The notes beneath the pieces are model-generated. The model saw only the letters and a program-made list of their open reading frames with translations, made no database searches and had not been told where the DNA came from. The translations under genes were made by a program, and so were the position numbers. Source: CAZQFV01 sp964592645 (GTDB lineage: Bacteria > Chloroflexota > Chloroflexia > DTKN01). From it: a DNA stretch of 64,000 nt. Positions 35,192 through 44,200 of the stretch are shown piece after piece. Location: contig CAZQFV010000011.1 in assembly GCA_964592645.1 (NCBI GenBank), positions 1-64,000 on the forward strand, read 5' to 3'. The number at the start of each line of letters is the position of its first letter. Positions within the stretch are counted from its first letter, which is position 1.

Positions 35192-36940
35192 GTGAACCTG
35201 AACGAGTATCAACGTCAAAGGCTGCGCAAGGTTCAGGGTATGCGCGAACGGGGCAGCGATCCCTATCCCGCCCGCTGCCGGCGTAGCCATTCTGTGGCCC
35301 AGGTCTGGCAGGAGGTGGCCCTGCCGGAGACGCCCTGCCAGGTCCGGGGAACCGTCCAGGGAGCTGCCGAGGCCTACGACCTGGTGATCGGCCGGGAGCG
35401 GCTGCAGTTGCTGGACCTGCCGGCCGATTTCGAGCCGCCGGCCGGGGAAGTGGCCTGCGGCGGGCTCCTGGCGCTGCCCGCCAACGGCCGGCTCTCCCTG
35501 CGCGTCCAGTCCTGCGCCCCGGCCCTCGACGAACACGCTTTCCGCCCGCTCCCGCTGGAGGAGGCCCGGGACCTGGCGCTGGCCGGGATGGGCGAGGTGA
35601 TCCTGACCGGGCGCCTCTGCGGAGGGATCCGCGCCATGGGCAAGGCCCTTTTTGTGGACCTAGAAGATGGCAGCGTCCTGAACGGCGAAAAGGGTCCCTT
35701 CTGCCCCCACATCCAGCTCTTTCTCAACCGCTCGGACCTCGGCGCCGAAGGCTTTGCCGCCGCGCAGCAAGACCTGGACCCCGGCGATTTTGTCGAGGCG
35801 GCCGGCCGGCCCTTTTTCACCCGCGCCGGGCAGCTCAGCCTTCAGGTGAGTGCCATCCGCATGCTGGCCAAGGCCATCAGCCCGCCGCCGGAAAAGTTCC
35901 ACGGCCTCACCGATGCGGAAAAGCGACTGCGCGAACGCTACGCCGACCTGCTGGCCAACGAGGAAGTGCGCCACCGTTTCCGCCGGCGGACCCAGATCAT
36001 CAGCGCCATGCGCGCCTTCCTCGACGGGCGCGGCTACCTGGAGGTCGAGACGCCGATCCTGCAGCCGATCTACGGCGGCGCCGCCGCCCGGCCCTTTATC
36101 ACCCACCATAACCAGCTCGACCAGGACCTCTACCTGCGCATCTCCTTCGAGCTCTACCTGAAGCGTCTGCTGGTGGGCATGTACGAACGGGTCTATGAGA
36201 TCGGCCACGACTTTCGCAACGAGGGGGTGGACCGCGTCCACAGCCCCGAGTTCGCCATGATGGAGATGTACCAGGCCTATGCCGACTACGGGGAGATGAT
36301 GCGCATCTTCGAGGAGATGGTCGCCCATATCGCCCGCCAGGTGGTCGGCAGCACGCGCCTCGTCTACCAGGGGCAGGAGATCGAGCTGGCCCCCCCCTGG
36401 AAGCGGGTCCCGCTGTTGGAGGCCATCCGTGAGGCCAGCGGCATCGACGTGGAGGCGCACCGCGAGGCCGACGACCTCTACCAGGCCATCCGCGCGCGGG
36501 GGGGGGAGGTGGCTCCCACCGCGACGTGGGCCAAGATGGTGGACTATTTGCTCTCTACCTATGTCGAGCCGGCCGTGGTGCAGCCCGTCTTTCTCTACGA
36601 CTACCCGGTGGAGCTTTCGCCGCTCTCCAAGCGCCGGCCGGACCGCCCCGAGATCGTGGAACGTTTCGAGGGCTTTTGCGCCGGGATGGAGCTGTGTAAC
36701 GCCTTTTCCGAGCTGAACGACCCGCTGGACCAGGAGGAGCGCTTCCTGGCCCAGGGGCGGGCGTATGCGGCCGGCGATGCAGAAGCGCACCCCATGGATG
36801 AGGACTACCTCAACGCCCAGCTCTATGGGATGCCGCCCACCGGCGGCCTGGGGGCGGGGATCGACCGGCTGGTGATGCTCTTGACCGACCAGACGGCGAT
36901 CCGGGAAGTGATCCTTTTCCCGCACCTGCGGCAGGTGTAA
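35192..36940 (+). CDS. lysS: Lysyl-tRNA synthetase, class II, with enlarged N-terminal domain
   Basis: A 582-aa class IIb synthetase charging tRNA-Lys. Catalytic-domain landmarks include the motif 1 region YLEVETPILQPIYGGAAARP, motif 2 in YEIGHDFRNEGVDRVHSPEF, and motif 3 GLGAGIDRLVMLLTD. The protein is about 80-90 residues longer than typical LysRS (~500 aa). The extra length lies before the catalytic core, where an additional OB-like stretch (about 50-125) precedes the usual anticodon-binding OB fold. GTG 35192 follows GGAGG by six bases; an upstream TTG at 35174 is less likely. It is cotranscribed with greA. Confidence 0.94.
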   Translation: MNLNEYQRQRLRKVQGMRERGSDPYPARCRRSHSVAQVWQEVALPETPCQVRGTVQGAAEAYDLVIGRERLQLLDLPADFEPPAGEVACGGLLALPANGRLSLRVQSCAPALDEHAFRPLPLEEARDLALAGMGEVILTGRLCGGIRAMGKALFVDLEDGSVLNGEKGPFCPHIQLFLNRSDLGAEGFAAAQQDLDPGDFVEAAGRPFFTRAGQLSLQVSAIRMLAKAISPPPEKFHGLTDAEKRLRERYADLLANEEVRHRFRRRTQIISAMRAFLDGRGYLEVETPILQPIYGGAAARPFITHHNQLDQDLYLRISFELYLKRLLVGMYERVYEIGHDFRNEGVDRVHSPEFAMMEMYQAYADYGEMMRIFEEMVAHIARQVVGSTRLVYQGQEIELAPPWKRVPLLEAIREASGIDVEAHREADDLYQAIRARGGEVAPTATWAKMVDYLLSTYVEPAVVQPVFLYDYPVELSPLSKRRPDRPEIVERFEGFCAGMELCNAFSELNDPLDQEERFLAQGRAYAAGDAEAHPMDEDYLNAQLYGMPPTGGLGAGIDRLVMLLTDQTAIREVILFPHLRQV

Positions 36941-37097
36941 GGGACAAGGGACAAAGCACGGTGGCAGTTGCTCGTTCCGGGCGCGCCTGCCTTGCTCCCT
37001 GCCCCTTGCTACACATACCCACCGACCTTGCAGCTCGATAACCTGGAGGGCCTGGCGGACCGGTCGCTCGAATGGGGACGCCCTACGGCAAAACCCG

Positions 37098-38297
37098 CTA
37101 CCGGCCGCGGACCTGCCGTGCGAACGCCGCCCCGAACTCCAGACCCTTCGCCAGCTCCTCCTCGCTCGGCGAGCCCACGAACTCGAAGAAGCCGCTGCTC
37201 TCCCAACCCAACTCGCCGACGATCCTTGCAAACTCCTTCTGCGCTCCGCCGCTCCAGCCGTAGCTGCCGAAACGGGCCACCTTCTTGTAACGCACCCCCT
37301 TGCGCAGCGCCATATCCAGCACGTGGGCCATCGGCGGGAAGAGGCCCCCCTCGTAGGTGGGCGCACCGACCATCACGCCGGTGCGCGTCCACAGGGAGGG
37401 CAGGATGTAGGAAACGTGGGTGCGGGTGGCATCAAAGATCTCCAGGGGCAGGCCCTCGCGGGAGATGCCCTGGGCCACGGCGTTCATCATCTTGTCGGTG
37501 TTGCCGTACATGGAGGAGTAGAGGAGGGTGATGCCGGGCTCGGCCGGCCCCGTGGCGTAGCTCGCCCAGCGCCGGTACAGCTCGACGATGCGCCCGGGAT
37601 CCTTGCGCCAGATCAGCCCATGGGAAGGGGCGATCATCTCCACGGGCACGCCGGCCAGCTTGTCGATGGCCCGCGTGACCATCCGGCTGAACTTGGCGAC
37701 GATGTTGGCGTAGTAGCGCAGCGCCTCCTGCTCGTAGAAGGCCAGGTCGACGCAATCGTCGTCGAAGAGGGCGCCGCGCAGGGCGCCGTAGCCGCCAAAG
37801 GCGTCGCAGGAGAAGAGGACGCGCTGCATCGGCGCGTACGTCACCATCGTCTCGGGCCAGTGGACGAAGGGGGCGTAGAGGAACTGGAGTGCGTGCTGCC
37901 CTAGCGACAGCGTCTCGCCGTCCTGCACGACGCGCACGTTCTCGGTGATGCCGTAGAACGACTCCAACATGGCCTTGGTTTTGTCGGTGCCCAGGAGCAC
38001 GGCCTGTGGGGCGATGCGCCGGAGGGTGCGCAGGACACCGGAGTGGTCCGGCTCCATGTGGTTGATGACGATATAGTCGATAGCCTGCAGGTCGGTGACC
38101 TGGGCCACCTGGTCGAAGAACTCGTCGGTCTTGAAGGCCTTGGAGAGGTCGATGATGGCGCACTTTTCATCGCGCACCAGGTAGGCGTTGTAGGAGACGC
38201 CGGCCTGGGAGATAGGCCAGATGCCCTCGAAGAGGTCGGTGGTGCGGTCGTTCACGCCGACCCAGTAAATGTCCGGTTTGATCTCCACGGTAGACAT
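37098..38297 (-). CDS. FprA family A-type flavoprotein (diiron flavodoxin-fold O2/NO reductase)
   Basis: A 399-aa flavodiiron protein. The metallo-beta-lactamase-like domain carries the diiron ligands in HMEPDHSGVL and a later HWPETM segment. The flavodoxin domain (about 250-399) starts LLYSSMYGNTDKMMNAVAQG, which binds FMN. The family reduces O2 to water or NO to N2O in anaerobes and microaerophiles. The start at ATG 38297 has AAGGAG upstream. Its promoter and 5' leader lie in sequence left by an insertion element. No rubredoxin gene adjoins it. Confidence 0.95.
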   Translation of the reverse strand: MSTVEIKPDIYWVGVNDRTTDLFEGIWPISQAGVSYNAYLVRDEKCAIIDLSKAFKTDEFFDQVAQVTDLQAIDYIVINHMEPDHSGVLRTLRRIAPQAVLLGTDKTKAMLESFYGITENVRVVQDGETLSLGQHALQFLYAPFVHWPETMVTYAPMQRVLFSCDAFGGYGALRGALFDDDCVDLAFYEQEALRYYANIVAKFSRMVTRAIDKLAGVPVEMIAPSHGLIWRKDPGRIVELYRRWASYATGPAEPGITLLYSSMYGNTDKMMNAVAQGISREGLPLEIFDATRTHVSYILPSLWTRTGVMVGAPTYEGGLFPPMAHVLDMALRKGVRYKKVARFGSYGWSGGAQKEFARIVGELGWESSGFFEFVGSPSEEELAKGLEFGAAFARQVRGR

Positions 38298-38394
38298 AGC
38301 TGCTCCTTTGTAGGGTCTGCGTATTCCGGTGAAATCGTCCACGAGTTCCGGGGATGTCGTCCACCCGGCGGAGCGACGCGACGCTGACAGAGGC

Positions 38395-38424
38395 ATTGTA
38401 CCCTCAAGTGGTCGGCATTGTCAA
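38395..38424 (-). promoter_or_regulatory. Promoter of the flavoprotein gene within IS remnant
   Basis: On the minus strand, TTGACA (38424-38419), 18 bp, TACAAT (38400-38395). The -35 overlaps the stop codon of the istB fragment. This would drive the flavodiiron gene with a ~90-nt leader containing the IS end. Confidence 0.6.
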
Positions 38425-38541
38425 GGCCGAATTGGACTTCCGGCGTGAGTCTCCTTGGAGTTCGAGCGGTAGGCGTTGTGGACCAGGCGATCCAGGATGG
38501 CGTCGGCCAGAGTGGGATCATGGATCCGGCCATGCCACTGG
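38421..38541 (-). pseudogene. istB-like ATPase fragment (IS21 family), C-terminal end only
   Basis: The frame ending at 38421 reads GQWHGRIHDPTLADAILD, then RLVHNAYRSNSKE and a stop. DPTLADAILDRLVHNAYR is the characteristic C-terminus of IstB-type transposition helper ATPases. No P-loop or other part of the protein is present. The 5' side is replaced by the other element. Confidence 0.8.
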
Positions 38542-38544
38542 CCG

Positions 38545-38788
38545 GCCAACCGAGGATCTCGGCCAGCCGGACCAAGATGGCGTCGAGCGTGGCCGGATAC
38601 AGGCTCTTCCGCCGGCGTTGGCGTCGTTTCTCTGGCAGGCCGTGCCGGAGGAGGCGGACGGCGTGCTTGCGGTGATAGCCCGTCGTGGCGACAAACTCAT
38701 CGAGGATGCGTTGCTTCTCTTTCTTGGTAGAACGGGCATAACGGGGACGAATCTGCTCCAGCAGGTCCTGTAACGTATTTCGCTTCAT
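38545..38788 (-). pseudogene. Truncated transposase N-terminus (helix-turn-helix of rve-type IS)
   Basis: Starting at ATG 38788 (with GGAGG upstream) the product begins MKRNTLQDLLEQIRPRY and continues with ILDEFVATTGYHRKHAVRLL, the DNA-binding N-terminus of integrase-core transposases. After about 80 residues the homology stops, the catalytic DDE core is missing and the frame runs into the istB fragment. Not functional. Confidence 0.78.
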
Positions 38789-38846
38789 GATCATTGCCTC
38801 CTGCGAGTTCATTTCGGCAACATTTCTCGTGAGGCAAAACGGAGAC

Positions 38847-38875
38847 TTGCCAACGGTTGCCAAAAGTGTTACAAT
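38847..38875 (+). promoter_or_regulatory. IS-end-derived promoter for the BTAD regulator gene
   Basis: TTGCCA (38847-38852), 17 bp, TACAAT (38870-38875). The -35 and spacer lie inside the IS end, and the -10 spans the end itself (38873). This places the downstream regulator under an outward-facing promoter created at the junction. Confidence 0.7.
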
Positions 38876-38982
38876 CGACTCGCGTAAGGTGGCCGAAGCC
38901 AAGTCGCCCATCGCTCCACACACCCCGCGGCCCGACTGCCTTTGCCGAGAAGATAGAACCACCCATAGGGAGGCCGGATACC

Positions 38983-41841
38983 ATGCTATATATCCACCTC
39001 CTGGGCCACCTGCGGCTCTTCGAAGATGACCGTCCGCTGTGCTTCTCCGCCCTCCCCAAGACGCTGCCGCTGTGGGCCTGCCTGCTCCTGAACCGCTCCG
39101 GCCCGCTGCCGCGCGCCACGCTGGCCTACATGCTCTGGCCCGACATCCCCGAGTGCGAGGCCCGCTCCAAACTGCGCCGGCACCTCTACGACCTCAAGCG
39201 GGCGCTGCCGCCGGCCGCCCCCGGCCGTCCCTGGCTGCTCCTCCAGGCCGGCACCGTGCAGTGGAACCCGGCCGCCGACTTTTGGCTGGATGTGGCCGAA
39301 TTCGAGCGCCTGAGCGCCCTGCCGGAGCACCTGGCGCGCGCCGTGGCCCTGTACGGCGGGGATCTCCTCCCGGAGGTCTACGACGACTGCATCCAGATCG
39401 AGCGCGAGCGCCTGCGGACGCTGTACCTGGAGGATCTGAGCCGGCTGGTTGCCCGGTGCCGCGACCAGGGCGAGCTGCCCCAGGCCATCGCCTATGCCGA
39501 GCAGCTGCTGCGCCTGGACCCCCTGCGAGAGGATATCGTCCGCGAGCTGATGCGTCTGCGTGGCCGGGCCGGCGACCGCCCCGGCGCGCTCCAGGCCTAC
39601 CAGGATTTCCGCCGCCTGCTGCAGGAGGAACTGGGCCTGTCATCCATGCCCGAAACCCGCGCTCTCTACGAAGCGGTGTTACACAACACGCCTATGGACG
39701 ACGTGGCGCACCCTGTGGCTGTCGCCCCTTGCCCGCACAACCTCCCGGCTCAACTGACCCGCTTCATCGGGCGGGAGGATGACCTGGCCGCGCTGGCCGA
39801 CCTGCTCCTGCCCGGCAGGTCCCCGGTGCGGCTGCTGACGCTGGTCGGCCCGGCCGGCGTAGGCAAAACCCGCCTGGCCCTGGAGGCCGCCGCCCGCCTG
39901 CTGCCGCAGCAGGCCCGCGCCTTCCCCGACGGCATCTTTTTCGTGGACCTGGCCGCCATCGGCAGGCCCGACCTGGTCCTGCCGGCCATCGCCCACGTGC
40001 TGCAGATCAGGGAGAGGAGCGGCCGGCCACTGGAGGCGATGCTCAAGGATTCCCTGCGGCACAAGCACACGCTGCTGCTGCTGGACAACCTGGAGCATGT
40101 CGTCCAGGCCGCGACCCAGATCGGCGGACTGTTGGCCGCCGCGCCGAACCTGCGCGTGCTGGCGACCAGCCGAGTCCCCTTGCGCCTCTACGGCGAGCAG
40201 GAGTACCCGGTGCGGCCGTTGCCGCTCCCCGACCCGCGGGCCTGGTCCGCCTCGGGCGGCGAAGAGGAATATGCGGCCATTGCTCTCTTTGTCGACCGCG
40301 CCCGTGCCCGCAAGCCGGACTTTTGCCTGAGTGCAAAGAATCGGGCCGCCGTGGCCGAGATCTGCGTGCGACTGGACGGCCTGCCGCTGGCCATCGAGCT
40401 GGCAGCCGGCCACAGCAAGGCTCGTTCCCCAGCAGAGATACTGGAACTCCTGAAGCGCCGCAAGACCCTGCTCGACGGCGGCCCGCGGGACTGGCCGGCC
40501 CGGCACCGCACGCTGCGCCGGGCGCTGGAGTGGAGCTACCATCTGCTGGGCCAGGGCGAGCAATCGCTTCTGGCGCTGCTGTCCCTCTTTGTCGGCGGCT
40601 GGAGCCTGGCGGCCGCGGAGGCGGTGTGCGCGCCCTTTTGCGGCGGCGACGTGGCCGGCGGGCTGGCCGTGCTGGTGGGGCACAGCCTGGCCCAGAGGGC
40701 TAGCGGGGAGGGAGAGCCGCGTTTCACCATGCTGGTGCCCATCCGCGAATATGCCCGCGAGCAGTTGCAGCGGTCGGGACGGTGGGAAGAAGCCAGCAGC
40801 CGCTACGCCGACCATTACGCCGAGCTGGCCGAGACCGCCCGCTTGGAATGGAAAGGCCCACGGCAAGCCTTCTGGCTGAAGCAGCTGAGCGTCGAGGAGG
40901 ACAACCTGCGCGCCGCGCTGGACTGGACGCTGGATGAGTCGGCCGACGCCGCCCGGCTCCAGGCCGGGGCCAAAATGGCCCTTGCCCTTGGGAGCGGGTT
41001 CTGGGAAGTACGGGGAAGATTCCGCGAGGGGCGTCTCTGGCTGGAACGGGCGCTCCGCTACCGCGACCGCCTCCCGGTAGCGACGCAGGTGCGCCTGCTC
41101 AACCTGTGCGGCTGGTTCGCCCAGTTGCACGGCGAGTACGACGTCGCCGGCGCACGCTACGAGCAAGGGATCGCGCTGGCCCGCCAGGAGAAAGATGCCC
41201 TGCTCGTCAGCATGAGCCTGCACTCCCTGGGGACCATGGCCGGCCGGCAGGGCGATTACGAGCGCGCCCGGCCACTCCTGGAGGAAGCCATCGCCGCAGA
41301 GCGGGAGGCAAGCGCCGGGGCCACGACCGCGCACATGTCCACCATCCTCAACAACCTGGCCATCGTGCTCAAGCACCTGGGGGAGTACGAGCGCGCGGCG
41401 GCGCTGCTGGAGGAAAGCCTGGCCTTCAAACGGTCCCAGGGAGACCACTTGGGGGTGGCCAGTTCGCTGAGCAACCTGGGCAACCTGGCCCTGGCCCGGA
41501 ACGACTGTGCTGGCGCCGAGGAGGCTTTCCGCGAAAGCCTGCGCCTGCGGGACTCGCTGGGCGACCGCAAGGGCATGCTGACCCTGCTCCCGGCCATGGC
41601 CGAGGTAGCCGCGCTGCGCGGCCAGGCGGTGCGGGGCGTGCGGCTCTACGCCGCCAGCCAGGCACTGCGCCAGGCCGTCGGTTACCCGCCGACGGCGGCC
41701 GAGCAGGACGAGATCGATCACCACATTGCCGCGCTGCGCGAGCAGCTGAGCACGGCCCACTTTGCCGCGGCCTGGGCCAGCGGCGAGACGATGACCCTGG
41801 AACAAGCGGTGGCCTATGCCCTGGGCCCCTCCGCTCCCTAA
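38983..41841 (+). CDS. BTAD/NB-ARC/TPR transcriptional regulator (AfsR/SARP-like)
   Basis: A 952-aa STAND-type regulator. The N-terminal winged-helix domain (1-90, MLYIHLLGHLRLFEDDRPL) and BTAD domain (95-250; LPQAIAYAEQLLRLDPLRED) resemble AfsR/DnrI. An NB-ARC/AAA NTPase follows, with P-loop GPAGVGKTRLAL (about 289), LLLLDNLEHVV, and the GLPLAIELAAGHS motif. The C-terminal half holds TPR-like repeats (LNNLAIVLKHLGEYERAAAL, SNLGNLALARNDCAGAEEAF). It probably activates promoters when a ligand opens the NB-ARC switch. ATG 38983 follows AGGGAGG. It is adjacent to the exported-protein cluster, so control of those genes is a reasonable but untested inference. Confidence 0.9.
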   Translation: MLYIHLLGHLRLFEDDRPLCFSALPKTLPLWACLLLNRSGPLPRATLAYMLWPDIPECEARSKLRRHLYDLKRALPPAAPGRPWLLLQAGTVQWNPAADFWLDVAEFERLSALPEHLARAVALYGGDLLPEVYDDCIQIERERLRTLYLEDLSRLVARCRDQGELPQAIAYAEQLLRLDPLREDIVRELMRLRGRAGDRPGALQAYQDFRRLLQEELGLSSMPETRALYEAVLHNTPMDDVAHPVAVAPCPHNLPAQLTRFIGREDDLAALADLLLPGRSPVRLLTLVGPAGVGKTRLALEAAARLLPQQARAFPDGIFFVDLAAIGRPDLVLPAIAHVLQIRERSGRPLEAMLKDSLRHKHTLLLLDNLEHVVQAATQIGGLLAAAPNLRVLATSRVPLRLYGEQEYPVRPLPLPDPRAWSASGGEEEYAAIALFVDRARARKPDFCLSAKNRAAVAEICVRLDGLPLAIELAAGHSKARSPAEILELLKRRKTLLDGGPRDWPARHRTLRRALEWSYHLLGQGEQSLLALLSLFVGGWSLAAAEAVCAPFCGGDVAGGLAVLVGHSLAQRASGEGEPRFTMLVPIREYAREQLQRSGRWEEASSRYADHYAELAETARLEWKGPRQAFWLKQLSVEEDNLRAALDWTLDESADAARLQAGAKMALALGSGFWEVRGRFREGRLWLERALRYRDRLPVATQVRLLNLCGWFAQLHGEYDVAGARYEQGIALARQEKDALLVSMSLHSLGTMAGRQGDYERARPLLEEAIAAEREASAGATTAHMSTILNNLAIVLKHLGEYERAAALLEESLAFKRSQGDHLGVASSLSNLGNLALARNDCAGAEEAFRESLRLRDSLGDRKGMLTLLPAMAEVAALRGQAVRGVRLYAASQALRQAVGYPPTAAEQDEIDHHIAALREQLSTAHFAAAWASGETMTLEQAVAYALGPSAP

Positions 41842-42070
41842 CCCCGCCCCTTCCACGGGCTCCCTCCAACCTCCAGCCTCCGGCTTTTTCCACCCTCCAA
41901 CTCACCCCTTGACTTCGGACGTTTTTCGGACGCCGATCTGCTATGCTGGGCGCAACTGCTCACGGGGCTGTCGTTGCCGGGGCGCGTAGCGCCCGAAGCC
42001 TGCCCGAGCCTTACCGGTGTATGGCCAGGGCGCGTAGCACCCGAGGCAATCTGCCACTCCCGATTGGGGG

Positions 42071-42100
42071 ATTGCTTCGCCGCCTTTGGCGGCTCGCAAT
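42071..42100. repeat. REP-like imperfect palindrome
   Basis: ATTGCTTCGCCGCC pairs with GGCGGCTCGCAAT around a TTT centre. The 'GGGATTGCTTCGCC ... GGCTCGCAATGGCGAAG' form resembles dispersed palindromic sequences seen in many bacterial genomes. Confidence 0.55.
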
Positions 42101-42189
42101 GGCGAAGCTGAGTAGTTGCCGCCGAGGGTAGCCCTGCCGGGCATCCTGCCCGGCGGCTTACCGAGCCGGCCCTGGCCAGAGAAACGGGC

Positions 42190-42207
42190 GGGGCGGGCCG
42201 GCGCCCC
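42190..42207 (+). promoter_or_regulatory. Leader hairpin upstream of the first GVYG gene
   Basis: GGGGCGGGCCGGCGCCCC forms a six-base-pair stem (GGGGCG/CGCCCC) two bases before AAGGAGG. The counterpart at 48162-48179 has A-T instead of G-C as the closing pair, a compensatory change. Confidence 0.5.
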
Positions 42208-42226
42208 GCAAGGAGGAGGTACGGCA

Positions 42227-44104
42227 ATGAAAGAGAGAATCGTCCCCATCCTGCCGGCCCTGGCGGCGCTCCTGGCCCTTTCCGTGGGCCTGAGCACGGC
42301 GCAGGGCCCCGGATCGACGCTCCCCACCGGCCCCCAGTCCGGCGGGGAGCCCCAGGCAGCCGTCGGTAGCGCTTTCACGTACCAGGGCGAACTGAAGAAG
42401 GACAACAGCCCCGTGAACGACGCCTGCACGATGGCCTTTTCCCTCTACGACGACGACAACGCCGGTAACTGCGTTGGCGGCCCCATCACCACCACGGTCA
42501 ACGTCGCCGAGGGCCTCTTCACCGTCGCGCTCGACTTTGGCAGCGGCCCCTTCACCGGCGAGGCCCGCTGGCTAGAGATCGCCGTGCGCTGTACCCCCGA
42601 CCCCGGCTTCAACACCCTCACGCCGCGCCAGGCCCTCACGGCGGTCCCCTACGCCCTCTCCTTGCAGCCTGGGGCCACTGTCATCGGGGCGGTCAGCGAC
42701 GGCGCCGCCCTCTCCGCCTACAACATCGACACCGCGGCCGGCCTGTACGCCTATGGGCTGCTGGGCCGGGTCTCATCCACCAAGGGCACTGCCGTCTTCG
42801 GCCACGCCAACGCCTTCAGCGGCGAAACTTACGGCGTTTACGGCCGCGCCGATTCTCCCACAGGCACCGGGGTGGCCGGACACGCCACCGCGACCAGCGG
42901 CACGACCTATGGCGTCTACGGCCGGGCCGATTCGAGCGCGGGCTACGGGGTGTACGGCTACAATGCCTCCGGGGTAGCAGTCTACGGCGTCGGCCAGAAC
43001 GCCGTCCTGGGCGAGTCCTCCACCCCCGACTATGGCGCCGTCGTGGGGCGAAACACGGCGACTACCGGGACCGGCATGGGGGTGTACGGCAGCTCCGCAT
43101 CGCCTGCCGGCGCCGGGGTGTACGGCCGCGCCTCTGCCGACAGCGGCTATACCAATGGCGTCTTTGGGATCAGCAACTCCCCGCACGGCAACGGCGTCTT
43201 TGGCCGTGCCACTTCCACCAGCGGCCCCGCCTGGGGCGTGGGCGGCCAGTCCGACTCGACCGAGGGCCGCGGTGTGGTCGGTTTGGCCGAGGCCAACACA
43301 GGCACCACCTGCGGCGTGTACGGCCAGGCCGCATCGAGCGCCGGCTACGGGGTGTACGGGTACAACGCCTCTACCTCCTCCGGGGTAGCGATCTATGGCC
43401 AAGGCCCCAACGCCGTCCTGGGCGACTCCTCCACCCCCAACTATGGCGCGGTGGTGGGGCGAAACTTTGCCACCACGGGGACCGGCATGGGCGTGTACGG
43501 CTCGTCGGCCGCGACCGGCGGCCGCGGCGTCTACGGCTACGCCAGCGCCGCCAGCGGCGTCGCTGTCGGCGTAGTCGGCGAGACAGAATCACCCGACGGC
43601 TTTGGCGTCTACTCCTGGGGCAACTTTGCCGCGACCGGGACCAAGTCCGCCGTCGTCCAGACCCAGGACCACGGTTGGCGCAGTCTCTATGCCATGGAGA
43701 GCCCGGAGGTCCTCTTCGAGGACGTCGGTACGGCCCAACTCACGGACGGCCAGGCCGTCGTACCGATCGATCCCATCTTCGCCCAGACCGTCAACCTGGA
43801 GCAGCCCTACCAGGTCTTTCTCACCCCGCAGGGCGGCTACTGCGCGCTCTACGTCGCGGAAAAGACCACCGCGTCCTTCACCGTGCGCGCCCAGGAGGGT
43901 TCCTCCTGCCAGATCGCCTTCGACTACCGCATCATCGCCAAGCGGCTGGGCTACGAGGACGTCCGCCTGGAGCCGGCCCAGCCCCCGGCGCGGGCGCAAA
44001 ACGAGCCAGGGGCTCTGGATCCCACAGGAACGGACAGCAGCGTAGCCGTCCCCGCCCACGAAGGCAATGCGCAGATGAGGCCGGCCCCGGTCGCGGTGCC
44101 CTGA
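42227..44104 (+). CDS. Secreted GVYG-repeat (predicted beta-helix) surface protein A
   Basis: A 625-aa exported protein. The signal peptide (1-26, ending GLSTAQ) is followed by a conserved N-terminal domain (about 45-145: AFTYQGELKKDNSPVND to LTPRQALTAVPYALSL). Next come around 20 short repeats with the core GVYG, GVVG or GVFG (GTTYGVYGRADSSAGYGVYG, NAVLGESSTPDYGAVVGRN), which predict a beta-helix or beta-solenoid. The C-terminal ~130 residues form a different beta domain (YQVFLTPQGGYCALYV, IAKRLGYEDVRLE). It is probably a cell-surface adhesin or fibre. Its leader and signal peptide are nearly identical to those of the paralogue at 48205. It begins after AAGGAGGAGG. Confidence 0.85.
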   Translation: MKERIVPILPALAALLALSVGLSTAQGPGSTLPTGPQSGGEPQAAVGSAFTYQGELKKDNSPVNDACTMAFSLYDDDNAGNCVGGPITTTVNVAEGLFTVALDFGSGPFTGEARWLEIAVRCTPDPGFNTLTPRQALTAVPYALSLQPGATVIGAVSDGAALSAYNIDTAAGLYAYGLLGRVSSTKGTAVFGHANAFSGETYGVYGRADSPTGTGVAGHATATSGTTYGVYGRADSSAGYGVYGYNASGVAVYGVGQNAVLGESSTPDYGAVVGRNTATTGTGMGVYGSSASPAGAGVYGRASADSGYTNGVFGISNSPHGNGVFGRATSTSGPAWGVGGQSDSTEGRGVVGLAEANTGTTCGVYGQAASSAGYGVYGYNASTSSGVAIYGQGPNAVLGDSSTPNYGAVVGRNFATTGTGMGVYGSSAATGGRGVYGYASAASGVAVGVVGETESPDGFGVYSWGNFAATGTKSAVVQTQDHGWRSLYAMESPEVLFEDVGTAQLTDGQAVVPIDPIFAQTVNLEQPYQVFLTPQGGYCALYVAEKTTASFTVRAQEGSSCQIAFDYRIIAKRLGYEDVRLEPAQPPARAQNEPGALDPTGTDSSVAVPAHEGNAQMRPAPVAVP

Positions 44105-44200
44105 ACCGCCGCGCCGGGAGAATGAAACGAGGTACTATCGGCTCGATTCCTCCGGGGAGACTGGCGTAGTGGAAATGATCCAACAAGAGGAGGTACCGCC

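Larger units (their letters stand above)
38318..38873 (-). mobile_element. Mosaic remnant of two insertion sequences (IS21-like end joined to an integrase-type IS end)
   Basis: The 38318 side looks like an IS21-family end. It starts TGCGTATTCCGG and has two copies of TTCCGG-(N)5-6-TCGTCCAC, the multiple terminal repeats of that family, followed inward by the 3' end of an istB-like gene. The 38873 side has a different end, TGTAACACTTTTGGCAAC on the minus strand, followed by a ribosome binding site and the first part of a rve-type transposase. The two halves meet near 38541-38550. Neither element is complete, so it is immobile unless helped in trans. Confidence 0.75.
41842..42226. other. 385-bp intergenic region with repeats before the GVYG cluster
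   Basis: No gene is seen. It contains a direct repeat GGCGCGTAGCRCCCGARGC (41981-42000 and 42029-42048). It also has a REP-like imperfect palindrome at 42071-42100 (ATTGCTTCGCCGCC, TTT, GGCGGCTCGCAAT) and a GC hairpin before the next ribosome binding site. TTGACT at 41909 has no properly spaced -10, so I do not assign a promoter. Confidence 0.6.

Noticed and set aside
41909..41947. Promoter TTGACT ... TATGCT upstream of the first GVYG gene
   Set aside because: The spacer is 27 bp, too long for sigma-A; no better match was found in the region.
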